Shown here: positions 27,407 to 36,255 of the stretch, one piece after another
How positions within the stretch are numbered: the first letter of the stretch is position 1
Layout of the letters: the number at the start of each line of letters is the position of its first letter
From: Parapedobacter sp964498395
GTDB taxonomy: Bacteria > Bacteroidota > Bacteroidia > Sphingobacteriales > Sphingobacteriaceae
Assembly (NCBI GenBank): GCA_964498395.1
Contig: CAZCHE010000003.1
Location: 186,001 to 250,000 of the forward strand
Direction of reading: 5' to 3'
Length of the DNA stretch: 64,000 nucleotides
Made by a program: the position numbers and the translations under genes
The notes under the pieces: model-generated
What the model was told of the DNA's origin: nothing
The model's database searches: none
The model's input: the letters and a program-made list of their open reading frames with translations, nothing else

Positions 27407-30400
27407 TCAATTATCCCCTTTCCGATAAGCCCAATGGAATAATTGCGGTATTACAGTGAATGACAATACCATGCACACTTGCAGCCCGCCTACGATCATA
27501 ACTGCTAATGGCTTTTGGATTTCCGACCCCATGCCCGTGGAGAGCGCCGCAGGCAATAACCCCATCGAACCCATCAGTGCGATCATCACAATGGGGCGTA
27601 TACGGCTCTTTATCCCCTCCTCGATGGCCGCCTGAAGCGTCATTTTGCGGCGTAAATTGTCTTTCATCACGGCAATCAGGATCAGCGCATTGATGGTATT
27701 GACACCGAATAGAATGATAAAACCGATCCCTGCCGATATCCCAAAGATGATTCCCGAAACCCACAACGACAGGAAACCTCCGATAAAAGCGAACGGAATG
27801 GTTCCGACCGCTATCATGGTATCCCGATAGTTACCGAAATTGAAATATAGGAGAAACAGGATGAGCAAAAGGACAATCGGAACCACTACCGCCAATTGTT
27901 TCGTGGCGCGTTCCTTGCTTTCAAACTCCCCTGCCCATTCCATTTTGTTGGCTTTGGGGAGTTGTACCTGAGCAGCCACTTTAGCCTGTGCCTCGGCAAT
28001 CGTACTCCCCAGGTCACGCCCTTCGATACTAAAACCGACCCCGATGTACCGGCTATTACCCTCCCGGTAGATGAACGTAGGCCCGGTATGGAAATCAATG
28101 GTCGCGATTTCTTTCAAGGGCACATTCTTGCCATCCATGGTGGGGATGAGGATGTTACCTATCTTCTCTTCATTGTCACGGTAGGCCCGCTGGAAACGGA
28201 TGCGTACATCGAATATTCGCTCATCTTCATAAAACTGGGTGGCCGCTTGGCCTCCAATAGCCATCGCTACCACGGCCTGTACATCAGCAGTGTTTACCGC
28301 ATAACGGGCCATTTTATGGTCGTGCAATTGGATACGCAGCTCCGGCAATCCAATATTTTTATATACATTCAGATCCTCAATGCCTTCCACGTCTTGGAGT
28401 ACATGGGCTACTTGTCCGGCATATTCTTCCAATTCGTAAAGATCATCACCAAAAATCTTGACCACTAAGGCGCTTTTTACCCCCGCTACGTATTCCTCCA
28501 CATTATCTTGGATGGGTTGGCTAAAGCCAAAGGTAATGCCGGGATAGCGTTCCAATTCGGTGCGCATCTCAGCCAGTAATTCCTCTTTCTTAATGGATCG
28601 CTTCCATTCCTTTTCTGGCCATAACTGAATGTGAAATTCAATATTAAAAAAACCGGTGGGGTCTGTGCCGTCATTGGGCCTACCCGTTTGGCTCATCACA
28701 AATTTCACTTCTTCGAATGCCCGTAATTTCTGTCGCATTTCCTGACCCAAACGCACCGATTCATCCAGGTTGACGCTATTGGGCAATGTGGCACGCACAT
28801 AGATGGCACCCTCATTGAGCTTGGGGATAAACTCTGAACCGTAAAACATGAACTTGACCATGCATACTGCCAATAGTAGTACGAAACCAAGGAGCGTAAC
28901 GCGCTTATGGCGCGCACTCCATGAAAATAACCGATACGCGCCATGATGGAACAAGCGGGAAATCCTATTCTCCTTTTCCCGAATGTTCTTGGTAAGCAAG
29001 GCTTTGCACATCGCTGGCACATAGGTCAGACTAAGGATAAGCGACCCCAGCAAGGCGTAGCCAAGCGTAAACGCCAATGGGGAGAACATCTTGCCCTCTA
29101 CTTTCTGGAAAGAAAAAATCGGCAGCAATGCGACAATAAGAATCAGTTGGGCAAAAAATACGTAGGTAGCGACACTCCCCACGCTTTTCTTGATCAACCC
29201 CAATTTGATGGAGCTATTAAACCGTGCCATTCCCACCAACTCGGCACGTTTTTGCATGGACACAAATACGCTTTCCACAATGACCAACGTACCTTCCAGC
29301 AACAGCCCGAAATCCAATGCGCCCATGGAAATCAAGTTGGCCGGCAACCCTTGGATGCGCAGCATCGTAATGGCAAACAGGAAAGCTAGTGGAATCACCG
29401 AGGCAACGATAAGCGTCGTACGCCAGTTGAACAGGAAAACAAACACGATGACGGACACCAATACAATCCCCTCAATCAGGTTTTTGGTCACCGTATTGAC
29501 GGTGGCGTTGACCAGTTCCGTACGGTCTATGAACGGTTCAATCTTGACATTGCCGGGCAATATCCGTTCATTCAATTCGGTTATTTTCTCCTTAAGGCTG
29601 GCGATCACCTCCCCGGGATTTTCCCCACGTAGCATGATGACGATGCCCTCGACCAGGTCGTCTTCGTCTTGAAGGCCCACTTGTCCCAGCCGAGGCTTGG
29701 CTGAAATGGTTACATCGGCAACATGCTTGACCAATATTGGGGTACTCCCCTTTACCGTAATGAGGATATTTTCGATGTCTTCTACTTTGTCCAGCAACCC
29801 GATGCCGCGCACCACATACGCTTGATCGCCGCGTTGGATGACATCCCCCCCGACATTCATGTTACTTTTGCCCACCGCCTCATAAACATCCAAGGGCGAA
29901 AGGTCGTAATTGATCAGTTCTGTCGGATTGATCTTGATTTCGTAAATCTTCTCCTCCCCACCAAAACTCACCACATCGGCTACCCCCGGTACCGCCAACA
30001 ATTCACGTTCAATCACCCAGTCGTGTATGGCTGTCACCTCTTTGATGGGTAAATCACTCTTGATGACGTATCGGAATATTTCACCCGTGGCACCCGAAGG
30101 CGGCTCGATATCAGCCTCGGCCCCCTCGGGTAAGTCCACCCCCTGCAGCCGGTTGGCCGCATATTGCTGGGCATAGAAATCGTCAACACCATCTTCAAAA
30201 ATGACCGTCACCACTGACAGGCCAAACAGGGAAATGGAGCGAACCTGTGCTTTCTTGGGAATAGTGTTCACTTCCTTGGAAATCGGAAGCGTAACGAATT
30301 TCTCTACTTCTTCCGCACTGCGGCCCGGCCATTGGGTGATGATGCGCGCACGGGTGTTAGTCACGTCAGGAAACGCCTCGATGGGCGTACGCGTCAGGCA

Positions 30401-30496
30401 ATACAGCCCCACTCCTGCCAGTAACGCGGTAAAGAAAAATACAATGAATGTATTTTTCAGGGAAAAGGATACGATTTGCTTAACGATCTTCTGCAT
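27407..30496 (-). CDS. Heavy-metal efflux RND transporter, CzcA/CusA family
   Basis: Inner-membrane proton-driven pump of 1029 residues with 12 membrane segments and two large periplasmic loops. The N-terminus is typical (SLKNTFIVFFFTALLAGVGLY ... RTPIEAFPDVTNTRARIITQWPGRSAEEVEKFVTLPIS). The TM4 charge relay reads GALDFGLLLEGTLVIVE. The acidic residues are nearer to the CzcA (divalent cation) pattern than to CusA, with Glu where CzcA usually has its second Asp. It forms an operon with the adaptor (30531-31610) and outer-membrane channel (31624-32907). The metal (Co/Zn/Cd/Ni or Cu/Ag) is unproven. Confidence 0.92.
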   Translation of the reverse strand: MQKIVKQIVSFSLKNTFIVFFFTALLAGVGLYCLTRTPIEAFPDVTNTRARIITQWPGRSAEEVEKFVTLPISKEVNTIPKKAQVRSISLFGLSVVTVIFEDGVDDFYAQQYAANRLQGVDLPEGAEADIEPPSGATGEIFRYVIKSDLPIKEVTAIHDWVIERELLAVPGVADVVSFGGEEKIYEIKINPTELINYDLSPLDVYEAVGKSNMNVGGDVIQRGDQAYVVRGIGLLDKVEDIENILITVKGSTPILVKHVADVTISAKPRLGQVGLQDEDDLVEGIVIMLRGENPGEVIASLKEKITELNERILPGNVKIEPFIDRTELVNATVNTVTKNLIEGIVLVSVIVFVFLFNWRTTLIVASVIPLAFLFAITMLRIQGLPANLISMGALDFGLLLEGTLVIVESVFVSMQKRAELVGMARFNSSIKLGLIKKSVGSVATYVFFAQLILIVALLPIFSFQKVEGKMFSPLAFTLGYALLGSLILSLTYVPAMCKALLTKNIREKENRISRLFHHGAYRLFSWSARHKRVTLLGFVLLLAVCMVKFMFYGSEFIPKLNEGAIYVRATLPNSVNLDESVRLGQEMRQKLRAFEEVKFVMSQTGRPNDGTDPTGFFNIEFHIQLWPEKEWKRSIKKEELLAEMRTELERYPGITFGFSQPIQDNVEEYVAGVKSALVVKIFGDDLYELEEYAGQVAHVLQDVEGIEDLNVYKNIGLPELRIQLHDHKMARYAVNTADVQAVVAMAIGGQAATQFYEDERIFDVRIRFQRAYRDNEEKIGNILIPTMDGKNVPLKEIATIDFHTGPTFIYREGNSRYIGVGFSIEGRDLGSTIAEAQAKVAAQVQLPKANKMEWAGEFESKERATKQLAVVVPIVLLLILFLLYFNFGNYRDTMIAVGTIPFAFIGGFLSLWVSGIIFGISAGIGFIILFGVNTINALILIAVMKDNLRRKMTLQAAIEEGIKSRIRPIVMIALMGSMGLLPAALSTGMGSEIQKPLAVMIVGGLQVCMVLSFTVIPQLFHWAYRKGDN

Positions 30497-30530
30497 AATG
30501 AATGGTACGAATGGCGATTTTTAAGCGCAC

Positions 30531-31610
30531 TTAGCGTGACTTGATTTGCTCGTAAATCAATAGGTGGTTTTGGGTAATTATCTGTTCTCCCGTCAGCAAT
30601 CCCTGGTCTACAAAATACCACTGCCCTCCCTTAGCCGAGAGCGAAATATTCCGCACTTCTAGTTCGCAGTCATTGTGATAAACAACGGCAAAGTGCTGGT
30701 TATTATCAAAGATGACGGCTGCCGAGGGAACGACGGTAGCCGTTTGCGGCAACAATTTCTCCACGACGATATCGGCTGACATGCCCGGTTTAAGTTTTAG
30801 CGACTTATTGTCAAGTACGACTCGCCCCTTGAGCACCCGCTCTTCGGCATCAAACACCTGCGAAAGCGCCGAGATTTTCCCGCTGAACACGTCATCGGGA
30901 TAAGCCAGCGTATGGATGACAACTTCCATACCCTCCTGCACGAATTGCATATCCGTGGCATACACATTAACCATGACCCATACCTCGTCTAGCGCTGATA
31001 GCGTAAAAAGGTCTTCGCCGTCATTGATTTGCATACCAACCGTAATATTTTTCTCCACGACATAACCACTTCTTGGCGAAATAATCTCAAATGTACCCTG
31101 TACCGGATTCGGGTTGAACAATGCAAGGGTTGCACCGATATTACCCAGTTCGGCTTTAAGGGTATTGACCTCACTTTGTGCAGCTAGCAAATCTCTTTCG
31201 GAAGCAATATGGTCTTCATACATCCCTTTCGCCGCCGCATATTCCCGCTCAGCAATCTTCAATCGATTTTCCAAATTGGTTTTCTCCGACCATAGGGCAT
31301 TCAATTCCGGACTTTTAATCGAAGCCAGCACTTGTCCTTTTTTCACATAGTCTCCCAATGAAAAACCCACTGTGGTAGCTACGCCTTCCACAAGGCTCAC
31401 AAAACGCACTACGTTATCGGGGTTATAAGAAATCTCTCCCGTCAAGGTAAGATGCTGGGAAACCTGTCGTTCTTGCAGCGTATCGATGGTCGTGGTAGTC
31501 TTCAATGTCTCATCGATACAGTAGGTCTGCCCAGTCATTTCGGCATGTTCAGTTGTCCGCCCACACCCTGCCAAAGAAAGCAATAGCATGAGGTAAGCGC
31601 TATATCTCAT
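30531..31610 (-). CDS. RND efflux periplasmic adaptor lipoprotein (CusB/CzcB family)
   Basis: Membrane fusion protein of 359 residues. The lipoprotein signal carries lipobox LAGC (MRYSAYLMLLLSLAGCGRTTEH). Barrel-sandwich halves (VEGVATTVGFSLGDYVKKGQVLASIKSPEL ... IISPRSGYVVEKNITVGMQI) flank an alpha-helical hairpin (residues ~110-170), followed by a beta-barrel domain. The frame extends 17 codons upstream into the channel gene, but the ATG at 31610 gives the proper signal peptide. It couples the pump to the TolC-like channel. Confidence 0.9.
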   Translation of the reverse strand: MRYSAYLMLLLSLAGCGRTTEHAEMTGQTYCIDETLKTTTTIDTLQERQVSQHLTLTGEISYNPDNVVRFVSLVEGVATTVGFSLGDYVKKGQVLASIKSPELNALWSEKTNLENRLKIAEREYAAAKGMYEDHIASERDLLAAQSEVNTLKAELGNIGATLALFNPNPVQGTFEIISPRSGYVVEKNITVGMQINDGEDLFTLSALDEVWVMVNVYATDMQFVQEGMEVVIHTLAYPDDVFSGKISALSQVFDAEERVLKGRVVLDNKSLKLKPGMSADIVVEKLLPQTATVVPSAAVIFDNNQHFAVVYHNDCELEVRNISLSAKGGQWYFVDQGLLTGEQIITQNHLLIYEQIKSR

Positions 31611-31623
31611 CTTGTTGTCGCGT

Positions 31624-32907
31624 TTAAAATGCGATGCCAGTGCTGTACTGCAACCCTTCATAATAGTCGTTTAATTCTTTTTTTGTGCTCAAAATGGTAT
31701 GCTTACTACTGAGATAGGCTTCCAAAAAATCCAGGTATTCCAGCATGCTGATGTTGCGTTCGAGGAAATTCCGGTGATGGTTTACCAGCAATCGTTCCAG
31801 TTCCTCTTCGTAACTGGCATCCAACCCCTCATATAATTCGACGGCGGCCCGGAGGTCGTCGTACACTTGTATGATTTCTGCTTGAATGCGAATACTTTTT
31901 TCTTCGGCGAGCAATTTGCTTCGGTCAACGGCGATACCCGCTGCTTTGATATTCCCTTGGTTTTTATGGAAGAACGGCAAATCCATTGATATCCCGAAGC
32001 CAACAAAATCGTACATGATGTTACCTCCCCTGTCATAATTGGCTTGAAGGCTAACATCAGGGCTACGAAGCGCTCTTTCGTAAGTAAGTTTCTTCGTGAA
32101 GTAATCGGTCTCCAAGTTGGCTGCCCGGAGATCCGGTCGGTGGGATAGGGCCGTATCGATCAATGCCACGGGATTCAGGCCCTCCAGCTTGGCCAAATCA
32201 GGCAAAAACCCTTCCTCCGTAAGGACAATCGTCAACTGGGCAGGCAGCCCCATCAATGCCTTCAGTTCGCGTTCAAGTTCGTTCCTCGATCTTTTCCATT
32301 CGTTAATCGACTTCACGAAATCCAGCTCCGACGCCTTGAGGCGTAAGTATTCGCGTTGGCTCACATTGCCTTGCTGGTATTGGTTTTGATACCCCCGTAG
32401 CAATTGCCTGATGTTACCGAGTTGTTGCTGGTAGATATCCAATTGGTATTGGAGAAATTGCAAGTTGGTCAGATGCATCCTGAATTCCACTTTCAGACTT
32501 CGCAGCAAGTCTTCGAAGTATTGCTTAGCCATTTCCACACCCACCTGTTCCATGGCCACCAGTTTATTGCGCTTGCCAGCCGTTAGGATCAGTTGCTCCA
32601 CCTCCACCGCTATCTGTGACGTATTGCCCCAAGTACCCGCTAGGTAAGGGAGTTGCTCCGCACTTGGGTTTGACCAGAGATTAATTTCGCCTACGGACAA
32701 TGTAGGATTCGGCCATAGTTTGGCTTGGATAACCTGCGCTTCCGCCTCTTGGATGTCCAGCCTACTGGCGATGAGCTGGAGGTTGCGCTGCAAAAACGTA
32801 GCTTCCGCCTCCTGCCGAGACAACACCAAGGTATCGGCTGCCTGTTGGGCAAATGCTCCAAATGAAAAAATAATAACACTCAATAATACCAGAATCTGCT
32901 TTTTCAA
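31624..32907 (-). CDS. TolC-family outer membrane efflux protein (CusC/CzcC type)
   Basis: 427 residues with a signal peptide (MKKQILVLLSVIIFSFGAFAQQ) and two outer-membrane-factor repeats rich in long amphipathic helices (EAEAQVIQAKLWPNPTLSVGEINLW; HRPDLRAANLETDYFTKKLTYERALRSPDVSLQANYDRGG). It is the first gene of the three-gene metal efflux operon, so transcription probably starts at the box near 32930. The adaptor gene follows after 13 bases. Confidence 0.9.
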   Translation of the reverse strand: MKKQILVLLSVIIFSFGAFAQQAADTLVLSRQEAEATFLQRNLQLIASRLDIQEAEAQVIQAKLWPNPTLSVGEINLWSNPSAEQLPYLAGTWGNTSQIAVEVEQLILTAGKRNKLVAMEQVGVEMAKQYFEDLLRSLKVEFRMHLTNLQFLQYQLDIYQQQLGNIRQLLRGYQNQYQQGNVSQREYLRLKASELDFVKSINEWKRSRNELERELKALMGLPAQLTIVLTEEGFLPDLAKLEGLNPVALIDTALSHRPDLRAANLETDYFTKKLTYERALRSPDVSLQANYDRGGNIMYDFVGFGISMDLPFFHKNQGNIKAAGIAVDRSKLLAEEKSIRIQAEIIQVYDDLRAAVELYEGLDASYEEELERLLVNHHRNFLERNISMLEYLDFLEAYLSSKHTILSTKKELNDYYEGLQYSTGIAF

Positions 32908-32929
32908 AACCCTATCATGATTTGCCCGA

Positions 32930-32937
32930 CAAAATTA
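32930..32937 (-). promoter_or_regulatory. Candidate -7 box (TAATTTTG) for the metal efflux operon
   Basis: Reverse complement of CAAAATTA. It fits TAnnTTTG and lies 22 bases ahead of the channel gene ATG. The element ~20 bases upstream is poor (TTTCC instead of TTTG), which may mean activator dependence. Moderate evidence only. Confidence 0.35.
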
Positions 32938-33062
32938 GGAGCCTATCATTACACGGAAATTTGAACGTCATTAAAATTGCATAAGCCTGGGATTAGAAAA
33001 TGATTAACGTGATGGCCTCGATTGCCCAGCGGCGGTCGCCTTTATTCTGTCCTATTTTTTCC

Positions 33063-33092
33063 TTGTGCACATGTACATAAAACTGTAAATTG
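33063..33092 (+). promoter_or_regulatory. Candidate promoter of the threonine-aldolase-type gene
   Basis: TTG (33063-33065), a 20-base spacer, then TAAATTG (33086-33092), one base short of the TAnnTTTG consensus. It sits 20 bases ahead of ATG 33112. Confidence 0.35.
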
Positions 33093-33111
33093 CCCCAAAA
33101 ATCAAGCAAGC

Positions 33112-34155
33112 ATGCTATCTTATTTTTTCCGGGACGATTACAGTGAGGGCTGTCATCCACGTATATTGAACGCTCTTCAGCAAACCAACCTCGAACAGCA
33201 AGTCGGTTATAGCAACGATAGTTACTCAATGGAAGCCAGGGCATTGATTAAAGAACAATTAGGCAACGCGGATGCCGACATCTATTTTGTTTCCGGAGGA
33301 ACCCAAGCGAATCTAATCGCCATATCCGCTATCCTGAAGCCCTATGAAGCCGTAGTATCTGCCCATACAGGGCACATCAATCTCCATGAAGCCGGGGCCG
33401 TCGAAGCAACAGGGCATAAAGTGGAGGCTGTCAACACTCCGGATGGTAAGCTCGATGTTGCCCGCATCGCCCATTTGACGGAACAGGTAGGCGATGTAAA
33501 CTGCGTGCAACCGAACCTGCTTTACATTTCCAATACTACGGAAATGGGAACCTTATACAACAAAGCCGAGCTAACCGCGCTGTCGGATTTCTGTCGGACC
33601 AACGGATGGTACCTATTCCTCGACGGGGCTCGCCTACCAGCCGCATTGATGGCCAACGGTAACGACCTGACCTTAAAAGATATTGCTGAATTGACCGACA
33701 TCTTTTATATCGGCGGCACTAAAAACGGCGCCTTATTTGGCGAAGCCATCGTAGTCACCAATCCTCAATTGAAAAAAGGGTTTAAATATAACCTCAAGCA
33801 AAAAGGAGCACTACTGGCTAAGGGAAGGGTATTAGGTTTGCAATTCCGGGAACTCTTTCGCGATAACCTCATCTTTGAACTTGCCGCCGCAGCAAATGGA
33901 CGGGCACTGGCCATGGTTCCCGCTATTGAGCGCCTTGGATACGGCTTTATGGTTCCGCCTTGCTCTAACCAGCTCTTTCCCATACTACCGTACGCGATCA
34001 TTGACGAACTGAAGAAAAAATACCTATTCCATACCTGGCAAAAAATCGACGATCAGCACGCCGCCATCCGGTTGATGACCTCTTGGGCGACACCAGCTAC
34101 GGCTTGCGATCGGTTTATTGCCGATCTGGAGCGCTTGACATTAAAAACACCGTAA
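33112..34155 (+). CDS. ltaE: Low-specificity threonine aldolase-type PLP enzyme (beta-eliminating lyase family)
   Basis: 347-residue fold-type I PLP enzyme. Landmarks are the SGGTQANLIAISAIL phosphate-cup region, the stacking/Asp block GWYLFLDGARLPAALMA, and the Schiff-base lysine in IGGTKNGALFGE (Lys204). The family cleaves L-threonine/allo-threonine to glycine and acetaldehyde. Thirty upstream in-frame codons carry no conserved sequence, so ATG 33112 (MLSYFFRDDYSEGCHP) is chosen. It is monocistronic and convergent with the histidine kinase gene (16-base gap). Related aromatic lyases of the same fold cannot be fully excluded. Confidence 0.85.
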   Translation: MLSYFFRDDYSEGCHPRILNALQQTNLEQQVGYSNDSYSMEARALIKEQLGNADADIYFVSGGTQANLIAISAILKPYEAVVSAHTGHINLHEAGAVEATGHKVEAVNTPDGKLDVARIAHLTEQVGDVNCVQPNLLYISNTTEMGTLYNKAELTALSDFCRTNGWYLFLDGARLPAALMANGNDLTLKDIAELTDIFYIGGTKNGALFGEAIVVTNPQLKKGFKYNLKQKGALLAKGRVLGLQFRELFRDNLIFELAAAANGRALAMVPAIERLGYGFMVPPCSNQLFPILPYAIIDELKKKYLFHTWQKIDDQHAAIRLMTSWATPATACDRFIADLERLTLKTP

Positions 34156-34171
34156 CCATCGAACATTCTCC

Positions 34172-35545
34172 TCACGAATTAGCCGCGTTACCAATCACCC
34201 AACACAATTCCACCACCGTACCACTATTCGCTTCCGATGAGATGGAAAACGCTACGCCATTCTGTTTGCAAATCAACAAGGCAAGTGACAGGCCTATGCC
34301 GCTTCCCTTCGTGTCACCTACATTACTGCCGCGATAGAACGGTTGATGTACAAACTTCAGTTCTTCCCTAACAATACCTTTCCCGCTATCTTTGATACGC
34401 AAAATCAAATGCGTTCCATCGTTCGTTAGTGAAATCAGGATGGGTCGCTCTTCCGAATACTTCACCGCGTTTTCTACCAAGTTAAACAGTGCAATCTCCA
34501 GTTGGCCGACGTTACCCCTTACAGCCAGTATACCCGACGGCGTGTCACCCATCTCCAATGAGATCAATTCGTGAGCCTTCGGCCATTCGGCATAAACCCG
34601 ATCCAATACGGACCACAGCAACTCATCGACGCGGCAATATAGTTGATCTTGGGGCAGCGTTTGCAGTCCAGCAAGCATCATCAAGTCATCGAGTAACCGC
34701 TCGATTTGATATACCTGTTCCAGAACAACTGTTGACACTTGTTGATATTCCTCGACTGATCGCTTTTTCTGCGCCAAAACCTCCAAGTTGCCTGAAATCG
34801 CAGCCAATGGGGTTTTGAACTCATGCGACACATAGTTTATGAAGTTTTTCTGTATCGAAAACGTATCTGACAGCCGATGCAATAGATCATTAAACGTGTC
34901 TACCAAATCCTGCAACTCATCGTTGCTATTGGGCGATAGGAGTGCTGTTTCCAACGAGTTCGCCTCTACCTGATTGACTTGCCGGATAATGGTTGACACC
35001 GGCTGGTAAGCAATCCGGGACAGCCAAGCGCTCAATAGGAAAATAATGCCCAATCCCACGACCAACGCAATGCCCAGCATCAACAAGACCTGGTTGCTTT
35101 GGGAGTTGAAAAACGCATGGCTCGTCACGATAAATACAACGAAATCTCCCTGATTATCGGGGTAGAAGATGCCATAATAATAATGGTCGTTCGCCTTGAA
35201 ATTGACCCTTCCTTCTCGTCGTACGTGATTAAGCACCTCAGCGGTAATCTGCACATCTTCCTGATCGTTCCCAAAGGTGATATGGTTGTTTACGTCATAG
35301 ATTTTGACTGCCGCCTCTAAGATATTTTCCTCGAATTGATCGCGAATAAGGCTATGCTCTCGAGCGGATAATTCATCTTCTTCCAAATAAAACATGGCCG
35401 ACAGCATACAGGTTTTCTCCAGTTCATTGAAGATGATACGCTCAGACGTGGTATAAAATGCATAATATACCAACACGGCCGCCACTGTAAATACCACGCC
35501 AAAGGTAATGGAAGATATCAATGTTAGCCTGTTGCGTATCGTCAT
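34172..35545 (-). CDS. Sensor histidine kinase (HAMP-containing)
   Basis: 457 residues with two membrane helices (about 8-30 and 150-175) bounding a ~120-residue periplasmic sensor domain. A HAMP region is followed by the dimerisation/phosphoacceptor box VSHEFKTPLAAISG (His241), then the ATPase N box NLVENAVKYS, G1 KDSGKGIV and G2 GSGIGLSLAL. It forms a two-component pair with the response regulator that ends 10 bases upstream. The gene order (ligase, regulator, kinase) suggests expression with the pigment minus-strand arm; the signal is unknown. Confidence 0.92.
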   Translation of the reverse strand: MTIRNRLTLISSITFGVVFTVAAVLVYYAFYTTSERIIFNELEKTCMLSAMFYLEEDELSAREHSLIRDQFEENILEAAVKIYDVNNHITFGNDQEDVQITAEVLNHVRREGRVNFKANDHYYYGIFYPDNQGDFVVFIVTSHAFFNSQSNQVLLMLGIALVVGLGIIFLLSAWLSRIAYQPVSTIIRQVNQVEANSLETALLSPNSNDELQDLVDTFNDLLHRLSDTFSIQKNFINYVSHEFKTPLAAISGNLEVLAQKKRSVEEYQQVSTVVLEQVYQIERLLDDLMMLAGLQTLPQDQLYCRVDELLWSVLDRVYAEWPKAHELISLEMGDTPSGILAVRGNVGQLEIALFNLVENAVKYSEERPILISLTNDGTHLILRIKDSGKGIVREELKFVHQPFYRGSNVGDTKGSGIGLSLALLICKQNGVAFSISSEANSGTVVELCWVIGNAANS

Positions 35546-35555
35546 GATCGAGAAA

Positions 35556-36236
35556 TCATTGGGGGGCTTTCAACATGTAGCCGGTTCCCTTCACCGTATG
35601 GATGAATTTCAGGTTGCCCTTTTCTATCTTGCTGCGCAGGTAGGAAATGTACACATCGACCACATTGGTGTTATTGTTATAACTGATACCCCATACCGCA
35701 TTGAGGATTTGCACACGGGAAAGCGCTTTGTTTCTGTTCTCCAATAGGTAAAGCAGCAATTTATACTCCTTAGGGGAAAATTCCACCTGTTCGTTGTCTA
35801 ACAGTACGGTATGTTCATCCGTATTAACCGTTAGGTTGGCGCATCGGTAGATCTGTTCTCCCCCTAGCCTATTGAATTTCGCCCGTCGGGTCAACGCATT
35901 GATCCGTGAAAGCAATTCCTTGAAGTGAAAGGGTTTTACCAAATAGTCGTCCGCCCCACTGTCCAACGCACGCACCTTATCATCGGCATCTCCTAGTGCA
36001 CTCAATATGATGATCGGAGTAGGATTTTGTTTGTATCGGATCAGCTTGGTCAATTGCACACCATCTATCCCCGGCAACATAATATCTAGGAGGATGATGT
36101 CCCAAGAATGGCCTGAAATCCAATCACGGGCCTGTTCCCCGGAGGTGGCTAAGGTAACGGTATGGTTATTTTCCTCCAATCCTTTCACCACGAAATCACT
36201 AATCCGGCTGTCGTCTTCAATGAGTAGGATATTCAT
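35556..36236 (-). CDS. Response regulator, OmpR/PhoB family
   Basis: 226 residues starting at ATG 36236 (MNILLIEDDSRISDFV). The receiver domain has acidic pocket Glu7/Asp8/Asp9, phosphoacceptor Asp51 in DIILLDIMLPG, and the switch lysine in DYLVKPF. The C-terminal winged helix (EVQFSPKEYKLLLYLLENRNKALSRVQIL ... VDVYISYLRSKI) binds DNA. The frame extends 35 codons upstream into the ligase gene without conserved sequence. It starts 19 bases after the PaaK-like gene stop, so co-transcription with the pigment genes is plausible. Confidence 0.92.
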   Translation of the reverse strand: MNILLIEDDSRISDFVVKGLEENNHTVTLATSGEQARDWISGHSWDIILLDIMLPGIDGVQLTKLIRYKQNPTPIIILSALGDADDKVRALDSGADDYLVKPFHFKELLSRINALTRRAKFNRLGGEQIYRCANLTVNTDEHTVLLDNEQVEFSPKEYKLLLYLLENRNKALSRVQILNAVWGISYNNNTNVVDVYISYLRSKIEKGNLKFIHTVKGTGYMLKAPQ

Positions 36237-36255
36237 GAGTTGTGCTAACGTCGGT

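Noticed and set aside
27407..36236. Reading the efflux operon plus two-component system as a CusCBA-CusRS unit
   Set aside because: A PLP-enzyme gene on the opposite strand separates them, and the regulator follows the pigment ligase by 19 bases. The link with the pigment genes is closer.
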